A stretch of DNA of 64,000 nucleotides, from contig NC_091054.1 in the NCBI RefSeq assembly GCF_963966145.1, positions 15,128,001-15,192,000 of the forward strand. The letters run 5' to 3'. Under the pieces are notes generated by a model that made no database searches, was not told the DNA's origin, and saw only the letters and a list, made by a program, of their open reading frames with translations. Source of the DNA: Tenebrio molitor. Taxonomy: Eukaryota; Arthropoda; Insecta; Coleoptera; Tenebrionidae. Below, one piece after another: positions 41,780 through 53,998 of this stretch. Both the position numbers and the translations under genes were made by a program. Positions within the stretch are counted from its first letter, which is position 1; each line of letters begins with the position of its first letter.

Positions 41780-43414
41780 AACATCTTGGAGTAATTGCTT
41801 CGAACATTCTTCAACCGTCGATATTATCGTTGGTTCATTTGAAATTTGTGTCGACTTCAAATAATCGTCAACATCGACGACATTTATGTTGCACTTACGA
41901 ATTTCATTTTGTATCCTTGTCACTTTTCTGTCGAATTTAACAACGGCTAAATGATTTTCAAAAAATGTTCTATTGAAAAATGCATCGATTGTTTTAACTT
42001 TTAAAGAAACTTTTCTGTTTATGTAAAATGATGGAATACTCTCTGTTTCTTGTCCGATTAAAAACTTTCCTCTCAACATTTGGAGTACTTCACTTGCTCC
42101 GACGTGTTCCCTAATTTCTTCGCAGGAATCTATCAGTTCTTCTAGAGTCGTCTCTTGCCTGCCCTGCAGAGATAGGCGACATGACCCAGTGACCTCGCTG
42201 TACAATTCATCGTTGTTCTGTAAGTGGTTCACATTTTCAAAAATTCGAAATCTTGACAGCCTAGCCGATTGAATTCCTTGACCGACCAAGATAAATTTTA
42301 TTTTGCTTCCTAGTTGATGTAGTTCCATTATTTTGTAAATCAACTCTTCTGAAGTTTCATTGAAGTTGACGATGATTGGTTTTTCGAAAACATAATGCAA
42401 TACTTTCAGTTTGACTTCATTTTCTAATAGTGATACAGATCTGTCAATTATTTTGATTTCTTTCGCTAGACGCATTATGCATTCTTCAGATGATGCATTG
42501 CGGTCAATTCTGTACAGTTGTTTAAAGCTTTTCAATTTTCCCTCAATTCCTTCTTCATGTTTGAAATTATCTGTTAAGTGTTCCGTAAAGTATGTGAAAG
42601 AATCCTTTATTAAAGTAACGTCGAATTCTTTAATTACTTTTTCAAACAATTTTAATTTCTCATTTTGACCAACGGGGAAATAGCGATCTGTTATTATGAA
42701 TGGCGACAGAAAAATCTCGATAAGATGAACATTCACCGTCGCTTTGTCAATTTTTTTATTTGTAAATTTTCCTTGATGCCAGTTTCTGAATAATTCGAGA
42801 TATTTTGGAACTACGTCCATGGTATCGTTTTGCAAAATCTCGGCCGTGTCTTGTTTCAGATCTTCAAAATTTTTCTGACAAACGAAAAGTTTAAATCGTG
42901 AAAAAAATATTTTGTAATCTGATTTCGTTATTTTTCCATCTTGGTGAGTTCTATCATTGACTTCGAATCTGTATACGTTTCCTCCACCGGAACTTGTATT
43001 AAAATACATATTTCCATTACAACAGTCGTCTTGGATCATCGTAAAATTAGTCATTTCTGCTGTCCGTTTTGGATCGAATTTGGCGTTAGTATAGAGAATA
43101 AACTGACGTTGCTTGTTCACGTCGCTCAAACATTTAAATGCTTCACAATATTTCTTCAAACTGAAATCGCCTTGCTCTGCTTCCAAAGCTGACGGTAACA
43201 ACCACTTGTCCTTGTCTTCCTTATGTTTAAGTTGTATGGCAAAAGAAATTTGTGTCTTGTTCGTTGTCACTTCAATTACGACATCCTCTATGTGTCCCAA
43301 ATCTTCGATGTTACTTTGAATCATCTCAAAATCTTCAATATTTTCTTTGTTGAGTTTTAATGCGAAGTATGCCGGAATTAGTACTTTGTATTCGATTCCG
43401 AAACCAGGTGTGTT
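41777..43414 (-). CDS. nuclease-like N-terminal part of the NACHT-ankyrin gene
   Basis: Same reading frame as the NACHT part, ended by TAA at 41,777-41,779. The first ATG is at 43,324, but the frame is open and sensible for 30 codons upstream (Thr-Pro-Gly-Phe-Gly-Ile-Glu-Tyr-Lys-Val) to a strong acceptor (pyrimidine tract then TTGTAG, ending 43,415), so this is an internal exon and a 5' exon is missing. Numbered from 43,324, His-Ile-Glu-Asp-Val-Val (Asp14) and Phe-Ala-Ile-Gln-Leu-Lys-His (Gln31, Lys33) give the D ... (E/Q)xK pattern of PD-(D/E)xK nucleases, in a Gly-Tyr-first layout like DUF4297/Cap4-type effectors. Residues ~300-400 form a second alpha/beta stretch (Lys-Pro-Ile-Ile-Val-Asn-Phe; Lys-Phe-Ile-Leu-Val-Gly-Gln-Gly) without a Walker motif. 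With the TAA read through, the two parts make about 2,415 codons. Nuclease activity is inference from motif order only. Confidence 0.7.
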   Translation of the reverse strand, partial: NTPGFGIEYKVLIPAYFALKLNKENIEDFEMIQSNIEDLGHIEDVVIEVTTNKTQISFAIQLKHKEDKDKWLLPSALEAEQGDFSLKKYCEAFKCLSDVNKQRQFILYTNAKFDPKRTAEMTNFTMIQDDCCNGNMYFNTSSGGGNVYRFEVNDRTHQDGKITKSDYKIFFSRFKLFVCQKNFEDLKQDTAEILQNDTMDVVPKYLELFRNWHQGKFTNKKIDKATVNVHLIEIFLSPFIITDRYFPVGQNEKLKLFEKVIKEFDVTLIKDSFTYFTEHLTDNFKHEEGIEGKLKSFKQLYRIDRNASSEECIMRLAKEIKIIDRSVSLLENEVKLKVLHYVFEKPIIVNFNETSEELIYKIMELHQLGSKIKFILVGQGIQSARLSRFRIFENVNHLQNNDELYSEVTGSCRLSLQGRQETTLEELIDSCEEIREHVGASEVLQMLRGKFLIGQETESIPSFYINRKVSLKVKTIDAFFNRTFFENHLAVVKFDRKVTRIQNEIRKCNINVVDVDDYLKSTQISNEPTIISTVEECSKQLLQDV

Positions 43415-43430
43415 CTACAAGAGAGAATTT
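43405..43430 (-). promoter_or_regulatory. 3' splice acceptor of the nuclease-like exon
   Basis: Minus strand ttctctcttgtag then AACACACC; the AG is at 43,415-43,416 and coding sense begins at 43,414. No matching donor exon could be recognised in the next ~1.5 kb upstream. Confidence 0.65.
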
Positions 43431-45480
43431 TTTAACCTCCGACGGATATAATATCTTCGATTTTTAAAAGCAGTAATCAAAGTTTAGAATGGTTATTTGT
43501 ACAACTAGTTATGAAAGTCATACTTTTTTTCCCGAATTTGCAGATTGATTGAATTAAGCAAATAAATGAAAAAAAGAGACTTTCATAACGTGTTGTACAC
43601 ACTAATCTTTTGCATATCGATGTAACTTGAGAAATTTGGTCTAAAAAGATTAATGAAAAATTACAAAAAAAAAATAGGTATGCTTTGACAATCATCTCCA
43701 AAGAGATGTAATAAAATGATGCAAAAAAAGTACTACTTTCACTACGATTTTTCGTGTAAAAAAGTGCCACTTTCATTACGATATGCAAAAAATGAATTTT
43801 TAAAAATGTAATTAACTCCAAAGTGTAGAATTAGAAAAGTCCAATTCCTTTCATGACGTTCTCCGTTAAAGTGTTTAAACAAAAAACAGCAGTATAAATA
43901 AAACTGTAGATTATGTTGGGACGATACAATCTAACTAAATTCAACTCAATTTATACAAAAATAATGTGAATGTGATGACAAATAAAAAGACAAGATGAAT
44001 TTAATTTGCAATATTTCTTTAATATATTTTGTATTCAACTTTATGGTTGACAGCACAGATGCAATACGTGTCTGATGATTCCGAAATTAGTTTCAACAAA
44101 AAAATCATGAATCACTTATTATAAGTAAAGCTCGGATTCTATGCAAATTGCATATTTGTTTCTATGACGTATACAGACAAAATTTTGGATTTTCTGGACG
44201 TATTAACAAATTTTGAATGAAATTACGTCATTTTGAAAATGCATATTTTGCATATTTTAAGCACCTTGAGCATAGTTTGGGAAAAAATGCATATTAGTGC
44301 ATATTTCTCCAATTTTCCAGATTTTTTTTGTCAAAAGTAAAAAAAAACATTAAATCTTTGGACGGGTCAATTTTAGTTTCTACATATTTTAATACCAAAC
44401 AAAATTCCAAGGAGTCATTTATTTTCGAGTGATGACCCGGTATATTAATTTCCATCAACTGAGCAAACGAAGCCAATTTGGAAAGAGATTTTAAAAATCG
44501 AAAACTGAAGAATTCGCAAAAGCAGGCATGCTTGTGCTAAACATTTTACGGGAACAGATATCAATGGGGACAAAATGAAGCGACTTGTGCCAAACGCGGT
44601 CCCAATAACTTCTAATTACAAAGAAATTACATTTGGGAAGAAATAATCAAAATTAATACCAAATGACGACACAATCACTGGGGAAAATCTTTTTGCTTTA
44701 AAAACAAATATTGAAATGAGACTAGGAAGCAAGTTACAAGAAATGGGGTGAGAGTTAGGCAATGGGGAGGACTGGAAATGCCCACCTCGCGTTACTTTAT
44801 AACCAAACAGTTTCAATAGCCCGGAACACAGCAGAGCACCCGAAATATTATCAGTAATTACTAATGAGCATCGTTATTTTTCTGTCCCCAAGGTGGTTGT
44901 AAACTAAACGCATTCGATAATTTTAATCTTACTATTCTTCCTAACGTGATATCAGTGGTGTATTCAACTTTTGTGCTTAAACTGTACATGGCATTTCTGC
45001 CCTAATGCGGATCTATTGCGTAAAACTGAATGCATGCGATTTTCACAATTGGTCTGAAGATTCTATGGTATAATATTGTGATGTATTTCAATTTCAGCCT
45101 GTATATAACATTTTAATTAATTTAAAAATTGCTGTACATTTTTCTGTTTGTGAACGTTAATCGTCACATGTTAGTGAAAACGTTAAGTGAAAGAAGACGT
45201 AAAATTAAAAATAAAAATACGAAAGTTAATAAAAACATCAATTAATGTTTTACGTTGGAATTCCAAATTTCTACGAGTAGATGTAGACAATGTAAATTCA
45301 ATGAAAGATTCTTACCCTAGGGCCATTATTGAATACAATTAAAATAGTTGGTCCAGGAAAAGCAACAATGGAATCGACGATGAGAAACGAATTCAGTTTA
45401 TATTTTGATCTTGTAATTCACTGAAACGAAAATAAAATTAGCACAATAGTATATTACATCATTTGTAGCATAAATCACGG
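43431..45480. other. gene-free A+T-rich region upstream of the NACHT-ankyrin gene
   Basis: No coding exon identified. A cluster of gcatat words in both strands lies at 44,140-44,310. At 45,000-45,110 there is a ~110-bp segment similar to 63,660-63,770 (atgcggatct, gattttcacaattggtctga). The missing 5' exon and promoter of the NACHT-ankyrin gene should lie here or beyond. Confidence 0.35.
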
Positions 45481-45481
45481 A

Positions 45482-45760
45482 TGTAGTACCAAAGCGCCCC
45501 GTACTAACCCTTTCGAAGCGCTACCGTCACCAGCGAGAATCTAATTGCTGGGCCCCTACCATCACATCAGCTGCGCGTCGTCGGAGCGTGCCGCACCATC
45601 CCCAGCCAGGCTATAAGAGGGATGCACGCATGGACAATGAATCATTCATTTGATCATTCGAGCTCCCTCAAGAGTCTCACCACAAACCTTTGTTAACTTT
45701 CTTTACCTTTATGTAAATAAACAATTTACAACACAGACACTGTTAAAAGTGGTCCACAAC
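45482..45760 (+). mobile_element. LTR and primer-site-like sequence of a gypsy-type element
   Basis: Starts TGTAGTACC, has a TATA box (tataagagg, 45,612), AATAAA at 45,716 and ends near ..CAGACA (about 45,739). A tRNA-primer-like tggtccacaacgtggggc follows (45,750), resembling the TGG..CCAACGTGGGGC sites of gypsy elements. A few residues of a gag zinc knuckle (Tyr-Asn-Val-Gly-His-Phe-Thr-Arg-Asn-Cys) occur at 45,790. The rest of the element is absent, so it is a truncated remnant. Confidence 0.5.
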
Positions 45761-46790
45761 GTGGGGCATGATGTTAAAAATTTAATTAGTGTATAATGTA
45801 GGACATTTCACGAGAAATTGTAATTATTTGAGTGGCCCATTATACCTATACGAATTGAATACTACCAGTACTTCCTATACAGCTACTTTATTTAAAATTA
45901 CAGTTTTGTTGTACTGTGACCAAAAGTTGGCCAGTGACAGCTCCGGGCTCTCAGGGGGTTTTTCGGGGCAGAGGGCGTGGGTTCGGAAAATAAAAAAATG
46001 GGCGCCAGGCAGCTATTGTTTTGAGCTGGTTGTTAAGCTTGTCCAGCTGCCGGGACAAGTGCTCAGTACTCTCTTATACTTCGGAGGCAATACAAATAAA
46101 AAAACTTAATTCCTTGGGAATTAAATAATTGGTTTATTCAACTTTAGGGCCAACAGTCCAGGAAATAAGAAGTGCTTACTAAAGTGTGCACTGGTCCGTG
46201 GAATTGGCAAACGCTATTCTACGTAATTCTGTTCAATTGGAAATTTCGAACCAGTTCACATTAATGATCTTATTAAATACACTTATTCTGGTCTTATTAA
46301 GAAAGCTTTCCCTTACAGGTGACCTTGTAACTTATCTGATTATTTTGTTGTGAATAAACTTAAAATTAATACAACAACTCCGATGTAAAGAAGATAGAAT
46401 TTGTTACTGGTGTGAAACGAAAAAGAAACGCAGTCTTCTGCTTTTATAAATTTACAACGATAAACTAACTTTGATTCTATGATTGAAAAATGCCTGGCAG
46501 TGACCCTGACATTATAGTTTTACAAAAAAAGTCATAAAAACTGCGGTCGGAAGAGTTCCGAAAATTTGACTTGACTATGTGAACTTTGCAAACTTTCTGA
46601 AAGTAGAAGAACTGCTATAAATGATTGAAATGCAAAATTGAAAACTTGAAATTTGTGAAATTTTGTGAAAAATCTGAAATGTTTGAAGTATGAAATTTTA
46701 CAAGTATGAGACGGTTCTAAATGTTGAGAAGCGGGAAAATTGAGGCGCAAATTCTTATGATTCCGCAATAAAATTGTGCGACTTATCTTA
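45761..46790. other. remnant and spacer 3' of the LTR
   Basis: Beyond the zinc-knuckle trace nothing is recognised. A G+C-rich patch at 45,945-46,060 ends with AATAAA near 46,095, which could be another LTR fragment. Confidence 0.3.
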
Positions 46791-48010
46791 TGCCGGTAAC
46801 GTGGTGTGTCCTCGATTGCGTCCTTTTTGCTTGCGGTACGGTACTGTTCCTTTTTGGCGTCACGGCGTGACCTTGACGGTACTCATTATTTGAACGGTAA
46901 ATGGTCCTTACGAACGATGACTTGTCTGGCGACGACTCAAAATGCGATGTGGCTAACGGCCACTCTCAAAACGGTGATTCTGGCGAAGAATCATTCTCAA
47001 AACGATATCCAAACGACGGTAAGTGGTCCGGCTGACCCTTAAGAACAATGGGAACGATCCCTTTCCGCTGAAAGGGGTTGCTTCACGATAAATCGAAGGA
47101 GAACTTTCCGGTTCTCCTTCGCGGTACGGTACGGTAATCTGGCTCGAACTACCCCTAATAGACGAAAGTTAGTGAAGTGAATTCGCTAATGAACAATAAT
47201 TACCTCTATCTCGCTAGATGACGAGGGGTTTCTCGACCACGGCAAAACGGTAACGGTAGCGGTACGGTAACGGTAAATCTTCGGGCTCCTCGACGGCCCT
47301 GAAGGCTGGCAGCGCCGGACGATAAGCGCCATGGCGTTCGGCAATCCACCCACAGGGATGATTGCGGATCCCGAACGCCACGCACGTGATTCGCAGCTCG
47401 CGACTTGCGGCACCTGCCGCCCGCTCGGCGGTCGCCGACCGAGTCCTCCAATTTCCGCTCGCGATGGGTTTTTTTGGCTACCCCCGACTCTAGGAGATCA
47501 ACACGAAAGATCTGGACCTTATTCCGTTGGGCGATAAGGCGTCCCAGTAATTGTACTGACCGCGCATCTTGATGACTACTTCCGGCGATATTACACTTGC
47601 GCGCTAAATGACAGATGGTCGATCATGGCGCCGGTTTGTTTACGTTGGACGTTCACCGATCCGAAAATTCAGATGTTGAAGCGGTAATGTGTCGGTGAGT
47701 CCGCGCGTAATTCACGAAAGATGTTGACGGCTATTTCCCGCAGGATCTCAAAAGGTTGAACACAACAAGGATGAAGGAAGAAGGTTGGGGAAAAGAAGAG
47801 AAGAAGATAACTTTCCGGCAAGTCACGGGAACAAAAGGGAATCGGAACTAACTTTGCCGTACGGTTACCCGAGCTGAGAAGAAAAAGAAGAGGGATTGAA
47901 GGAAAAGGAAAGGAGAAAGAAGAAAAAATCGAACGATAAATAGATAGGCCGCAGCTAGACAGCCTAGAGGCGTGAGGCCACCTCAGCCTAAAATTTAGGG
48001 GCTAACATGT
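46791..48010. other. G+C-rich unit with repeated ACGGT words
   Basis: About 1.2 kb with much higher G+C, full of (a)cggt(a)acggt motifs (46,840-46,870, 47,120-47,140, 47,243-47,277) followed by a purine-rich tract (47,760-47,940). No protein family recognised on either strand. The similar cggtacgg words near 8,243 hint at a shared element. Nature unknown. Confidence 0.35.
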
Positions 48011-48332
48011 GTTATTCCAGCCGCCCCAAAACTGGCTGGCACAAAGACTCTACCAAATGAAAACCTCTAAATGAAAACCGCGAAAGAGACAAACGAAAAC
48101 CGAAAGTGAAACTGAAAGCGAAACTGAAAGAATTTCGAAATGAGCGTCCCGAAAAAGGTTACGGCAGGGTGGGCGCGTCGCGACGTCATGTGCCGTGCGT
48201 TGTCTTGCTTGTTCCTGATTTTCGAACAGCGATCTTATTGTCCCGCGAGCAAAAGTAGGACCTCTTGGCCTCTTGGCCAAAACGAATAGTGGCAATTTGA
48301 CCTGCTACAGTACTACTTATGAATTTTCAACT

Positions 48333-48681
48333 AGAGGGCGATTCAAACCAGAACAAGACAAGGGCGGGGCTTAAGATGCGCGCCGTTCAAGTGACCAGTG
48401 GCGTATGAAACTATTACTACTTGATTAAAATAATAAACATTACGAAATACGAAAATGGGCAAAATTGATTTGAATTTTCAACAGGATTTTTTTTCATTTT
48501 ACGCAACACAAGTAGTACACAAGCACTTATGACAGACAACAATAAGCGTAAAAACGGGCAAAATTTTACTTTCTAACGCCGGCACTGTAATACACGTCCT
48601 TCCCTTCTGAAACAATGGACTAAGCCGACGTCTTTCTACGCGGACTACGTGATGTCCTGTTCTGGTTTGAATCGCCCTCTA
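48333..48681. mobile_element. ~350-bp MITE
   Basis: Inverted ends gagggcgattcaaaccagaa and complement, TA at each border; interior non-coding. Confidence 0.78.
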
Positions 48682-49349
48682 AAATGCTTTGCCGAAGTGA
48701 GCTGTGGTAGTTGTCAAGGAAACAAATTGTTTTTGATTAAAAATTTCTAAGAATTGTGGAATATGAGTTCATATTCCACTAGTCTAATACCCTATGTTTT
48801 TTACTACACGTAAAATAGTTATTTTATCTCCAAGCGGTCGCAAATCGCGCCTACTTTGAGGATAAATTTAAATGAACGCAATGAATAAAATATGGCAGAA
48901 TGTTTGTATCGTTTTACATTCATTTTTCCATTCCCTTCAAGAGAGGTAAATATGTCAAAAATACGTAAATTAATCGCAGCTGCTGCAAGCTAGGTTAAAA
49001 TGTGTGGATTTTGATATTACAACAGTAGGTAAATGAAATAAGAAATACCTCAGTCCTGAGGATTGCAGAAAATTGAAATCCAGGAAGGGCAACAGCAAAC
49101 AATGTCGGCTTCAACTTATTTCACTGGCCAACAACTTCTAATTTATTTTATCCCTGAAACAATTTATATTGTACACTACAAAATAATTTTTATTTCAGTT
49201 ATCGAAAATATTTAATTATCAGTTTATCTATTTGTAACTGTTCCAAGAAATTGGACAATTCAATTTTTCCTTATTTCTGCTTATCATATTTAAACACTCA
49301 ACTCATAAAATATTGAACATTTTATTTCGTAATACATATTATTACTCTT

Positions 49350-49522
49350 GGGCCCGATTTTATAAAGCTTAGTTAACATCGAGATTAACATCGTGTCAGC
49401 TAACAACGCGTCAAGTCGGAAATCCGCCCATTTGAATGGCTGATCAAATCCAATTTTAAATAGATCGCTTGACATTATGTTAACTTTAACAAGAACTTTA
49501 CATCACTTTATACAACCGGGCC
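49350..49522. mobile_element. 173-bp MITE
   Basis: Ends ggcccg(a/g)tt(t/g)tataaag and complement, with gttaac words inside. Resembles the GGCC-ended Harbinger-like group. Confidence 0.65.
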
Positions 49523-51024
49523 TACGAATTGTAACGAATGTCGGAAATTTTCTTCACTATTATGTTTAACAAGGTGATGTTTTACAAATTAGTTAAAATT
49601 ATATTTATACAGGGTGTCCCAGAACTCGCGGATCAAACTTAGAGTGCGTTTTCCTTGGTGATAACTGAAAGCAATTGCGATTAAAAAAAAGTACAGGGTA
49701 TATTCGATTTTTTGTAATGAATAATTAAAATTGACCAATCAGAAAAAAAAAGGCTGTTAATTTGAATTTTAGGTAAATTTAACCCACACTTTGAATTGCC
49801 TAGCAACATAATTCTAGTAAAAATGATATGGAATTTCCAGTTAAGGTACGTTTCTAATCACTTTTCTTGCCAAGTGCAAACACAGCACGCGTGCTTGATA
49901 GATGATACAATATACAGTGAGCAAACTTTAACTGGAATAAAATTCATAACGTGGACATAGGCGGTTTTTGTAAAAAAAATACCGAAACAGGTCGATTTTT
50001 GTTTTTCCTTGCCCACATTTTAGCGCATATGGTTTTTGCATATCTCCTCCCAGAAGTGCGCAACCACCCCTAACTTTTTTTTTTCAAATGTAAGGGTGTG
50101 TCAAGTGACACCTCGTTTGAAAGACCATTTCGCAAGGAATACAACGCATTATTTGCTTCCTAAGCCTAGAGTAGATTTCTTCTCGTTTTACTCTGAATAT
50201 CTGTCTGATAAATAGGATTATAATAGTTGTGAATATTGAAGCGGCAGAAACATATTCAGCAGGCCTTTATTCTACACTTGATCAAAAGTAAAATGAAACA
50301 GGATCGCAGTAAAATTCCAATTTTATATCTAAATAAATTTCCACACAAACAACAACCACTTTTCATCAAGTCCTAAAAATTTGTGAAAAAATACGTGCAT
50401 GTGGATAGGGTAATTCCAAATACTCTTCAATAATGTTTGTAAAACATCATTTCGTCGCACGTAATAGTGGAGAAATTTATTTATTTGAAAGTTTCAAATA
50501 AATAAACTGTTGACAACATATTTTCGATAATCGAAACAAATATTTGTTCAGGGATAAAATAAACAAGAACCTATTGGGTATAGAAATTTTTTTGGAGTCT
50601 CACTATGTAAGTTTTCAATTTTCCTCAATCCTCAGGACTGAGGTAACATATTTTCTATTCCAGTTACACATACCTACTGCTGTAATCTATAAATCCATAT
50701 ATTTTAACCAATATTGCTGGAGCAGCTGTGTATTTTTGTCAAACGAACACGGACTTATCACGGAATGCGGCGTGATTTTATTGTCAATTTCTTATCTTAA
50801 GCAGTACTCAAAAAATAGTTGCCAATATAACACGTGTTACAAAAAAGTCTAATAATTTTAGGCAAATAGCTTGTTAAGTGTTTAAATGCAGAAGATATCG
50901 AGAAGTAGATTACATTATTGACAAATAATAGTAATTTTTTTGATGAAATATATTGAAGTCTCCGATACGTTGTGGTGCTTAAAATGAAAATTCAGAAATA
51001 GTTAGCGTTACTAATTAAGATAGA

Positions 51025-51140
51025 TAAAGTCCATTCAAAAATAAAAAAACCATCAACGACGCATTTTCCTCTATAATTACTGTCGGCAATGCTGTCTAGT
51101 GTAAAATTTTGTGAGACTTGTAATTTAGAGGTTAATATGT
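51025..51140. repeat. truncated copy of the 12,300 MITE family
   Basis: Shares taaagtccattcaaaaat, ataattact(g)tcggcaa and ctgtctagtgtaaaattt with 12,300-12,410; the right terminus is missing. Confidence 0.75.
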
Positions 51141-51157
51141 AGTTATTTATGTATTAA

Positions 51158-51252
51158 GGGCATAATCAGGAAATTATGGCACGAGGGAATGTTTAAAGCC
51201 CGAGGAACGAGGGCTGTTAAATTCCCGAGGGCCATAATCGACAATTATGCCC
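51158..51252. repeat. 95-bp palindrome
   Basis: gggcataatc ... aattatgccc ends with ttatggc / gccataa and gaggaacgagggc at the centre; probably a tiny MITE. Confidence 0.65.
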
Positions 51253-51526
51253 GTGGTACATACAACGTTTTATTCTATTTTATAATTTGTAAATGATTCA
51301 AACAAATATTTAGTATTCCTTAAAGGAAATCAACTAAAAGTTGTGTCCATGCAAATTTAATTATAGTTTGTCCAGCGAGAGATTGGTTGACATAAAAATC
51401 ACTAAATTCTACGCAGAGAAAGTAGTACCTAGCGCGCGTAAAATTTGAAATATACCCAAGCAGTAACATTTTGTGCCCTGAAATTATGCTCTAATTAATG
51501 AAGTACCATAACGAATAAGAGATAAA

Positions 51527-51817
51527 ATGAATGAAAATATTACAGTTGCAGTATTTTACACGAAGACGTGTACTCTTGATAATTACTTGCGTCAAGAATA
51601 TTTAAAAGTAAAACCTCAACCAATAAGATCGTTTATATATCAATTTTATATCAATGCGAAATCAAAAGACTTACTTTTGCTGGTCGTGAAATGTCTACGA
51701 AATTGTTGTGTTCAAAATAACAGAAGATCAGTTCGTGAAGCAAAATATGGGGAACTTCTCAGGGGGCTAGGAGTTAAAATAAAACAATTCCTTGGGTTGA
51801 AGGACGCCTGTATTTAA
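51527..51817 (+). CDS. orphan 96-codon open frame, unknown
   Basis: ATG with a purine-rich upstream context (gagataaaATG) opens a frame of 96 residues, Lys/Leu-rich and basic towards the C-terminus (Lys-Cys-Leu-Arg-Asn-Cys-Cys ... Arg-Arg-Ser-Val-Arg), with no signal peptide or recognised domain. AATAAA motifs follow within 20 bases of the stop. It lies inside the 49,911-56,232 element, so it may be a fragment of that element's coding region rather than a host gene. No family recognised. Confidence 0.3.
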   Translation: MNENITVAVFYTKTCTLDNYLRQEYLKVKPQPIRSFIYQFYINAKSKDLLLLVVKCLRNCCVQNNRRSVREAKYGELLRGLGVKIKQFLGLKDACI

Positions 51818-51999
51818 TTTTTCAAATAAATAAAATCAAATACATACTTGTTTTCACCTGCAGTAACTGGTTATTTTATTAATACGTAATATAAACATAA
51901 AACAAAAATGGACAACTAGATCGTCAAGGTTAATTTAAATTAAATCCTGAGACTTTCTGCAGACGTTTGTCTGAATGACCGACTATCGTGCGCCAGTCC

Positions 52000-53201
52000 G
52001 AATTCAATTTGACTTATTAAAATATATTTTAGAATATTAACTTTACTTATTGAATAAACATCAGAAGAGCCTGTGGCGGTAGAAGACTGAAAATTTAAAA
52101 AAGAAATATTTCATTGAAAAAAAAACTAGCTTTACAGTACACAACCCTTGTCTTACTGCTCTGCAACATATCGTTGAGTACAAGATGAACTTCTTGCTTA
52201 ATATTGCAATATTAGTCTGCTGTAACTCTTCTGGAACGTTGCCTCGTCAACTTTCTTGATGATGTTTTAGTTGGACCATCTTTACGCCTTGACACTGTGT
52301 TTTTGCTAACTCCTAAGCATCTCGCAGTGACCTTTAAGAAAAATACTTTTAACCCTTGACTAATCTGACCTAATCAATGATGATGTCACTGAAATTATGA
52401 TATAATACTATTTTGTGTTATAAGGTATGAAAAGCAACTTCCAGTGGACTTTCAGTTGTAAGTTTTTCATTTATGAAAAATGAATAAGCACTTGCATCAT
52501 TCTCTGGGCTGCTGGGTTGCCAGCTAGCAGTCAAATAGCTTCGGGTTGCCTACAAAACAGTTTTAAAGCAATGTAATTAAATTAAAAATATTATCTTCAA
52601 AGCTTTGCATCAGTCTAGATATTGTTCGTGATATCACTAAAGGGATGTTTATAAATAGAAATGTCACTTAAAAAAGGCACTCGAAGATAAACAATAGGAA
52701 ACTTATAGAACAGAAACAAACTAAAACAACAAACTAACTAATCTTAAAAACTTATAATGTTTAAACACCACAAAAAAAATAGTTAAGCAAGAAATAACGA
52801 ACAAAACACACATTACTCGGAGGTTAACAATACAGAACTTAGTCAATACAAACGAACAAACTAACTTATCCCAGATAATTAAGAAGTTTTAAACACAACA
52901 AAATACCTCACTTGAAGACGAACGAGCAAATAAACCACACACGATGTTGACGATTCAAAATGACAGCGGCAACGACAACAGCTGAAATTTGACAATTTGC
53001 TGTGACAGCATAAATTGGCGTAGGATTACAATGCCCGCGAAATTATTTCAAAGGTACCACCACAATAATTTATTTTATTAAGTTTTTTTGTATTGTATTC
53101 TAGTGCATTTTGTAGTGTTGGGTTACAAGCCTACAATTTAAACTCTCCCAATCTCTCGCTGGACGGAGTTTAGCTATTTTGATGTTGTTAGGGTTACTGT
53201 G
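52000..53201. other. gene-free stretch
   Basis: A+T-rich, no long frame. 52,670-52,920 has loosely repeated words (aaacaaactaac, aaacacaaca). Nothing else supported. Confidence 0.3.
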
Positions 53202-53233
53202 TATACTGGGTGCCGTAAAATTCGCGGAACAAC

Positions 53234-53500
53234 GTAAAGTTCATTCAAAAAACATCTGGACTGTCAAAATCAAAATTGCAGTTGTTAGGTTGGTTAAATC
53301 ACTAGTTATTTTCATATTGCCCGGTCGGTATCTATGATTTTTTGATTTTTCAAACTATTCATTTGTTTAAATTGACATTGCCAAATAAATTCCAAAATTA
53401 TTTAAGTATATTTTGTAAAAAGGTTCAAATGGAAAGTTCAAAACGAACTAGGGTGGTTCTATTTGCGCGAGAGAAGAGGGCCATTAGAAATCATTATGAG
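53234..53500 (+). repeat. dispersed repeat, copy B
   Basis: Closely similar to 6,634-6,890; the reading frame starting ATGGAAAGTTC (about 53,429) is longer here (Met-Glu-Ser-Ser-Lys-Arg-Thr-Arg-Val-Val-Leu-Phe). Confidence 0.75.
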
Positions 53501-53998
53501 GAACAAACAAAATAGTGATAATAACGGAAAGAAATTACAAATTTGTGCCAAAGCTGCTCCAGTATTGTTAACTAAGAATTGGTGTTCGTTCTTGTGATTC
53601 ACAAATCAAAATTTTGGAGAGATAAGTGTTAATCAAGTGTTAAATAATTTTCTTCTGAATAAATGAAACAGGTTAGTTTATTTTGGATGATTTTGGTTGT
53701 TGTTTAACTTGTTACCTGTTTTTAGTTTGTCGCTTGTTTTTTATGAACTTTATTAGATTGCTTTAATTCATTTAGTTGCTGCATTTCACTTCAAGTGTTC
53801 GAAGCAATGAATGATTCAAAACATTTTTAGTTCAATGATTAAAAATGAAAACATATAACATAACCTAAATATATTTTGTAACTAGATTTTGATGTCGGTA
53901 CACTCTAGCGAAAATTCTTTATATCCAAGTACAGTCAAAACAAGCATTTTATTTAAAATTTAATTTTGACAGTCCAGGAGTTTTTTGAATTTACTATA

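Noticed and set aside
41743..41805. 63-bp intron removing the in-frame TAA
   Set aside because: Frame-compatible, but the donor (GTTCGA) is poor and there is no branch/pyrimidine signal; kept only as an alternative explanation.
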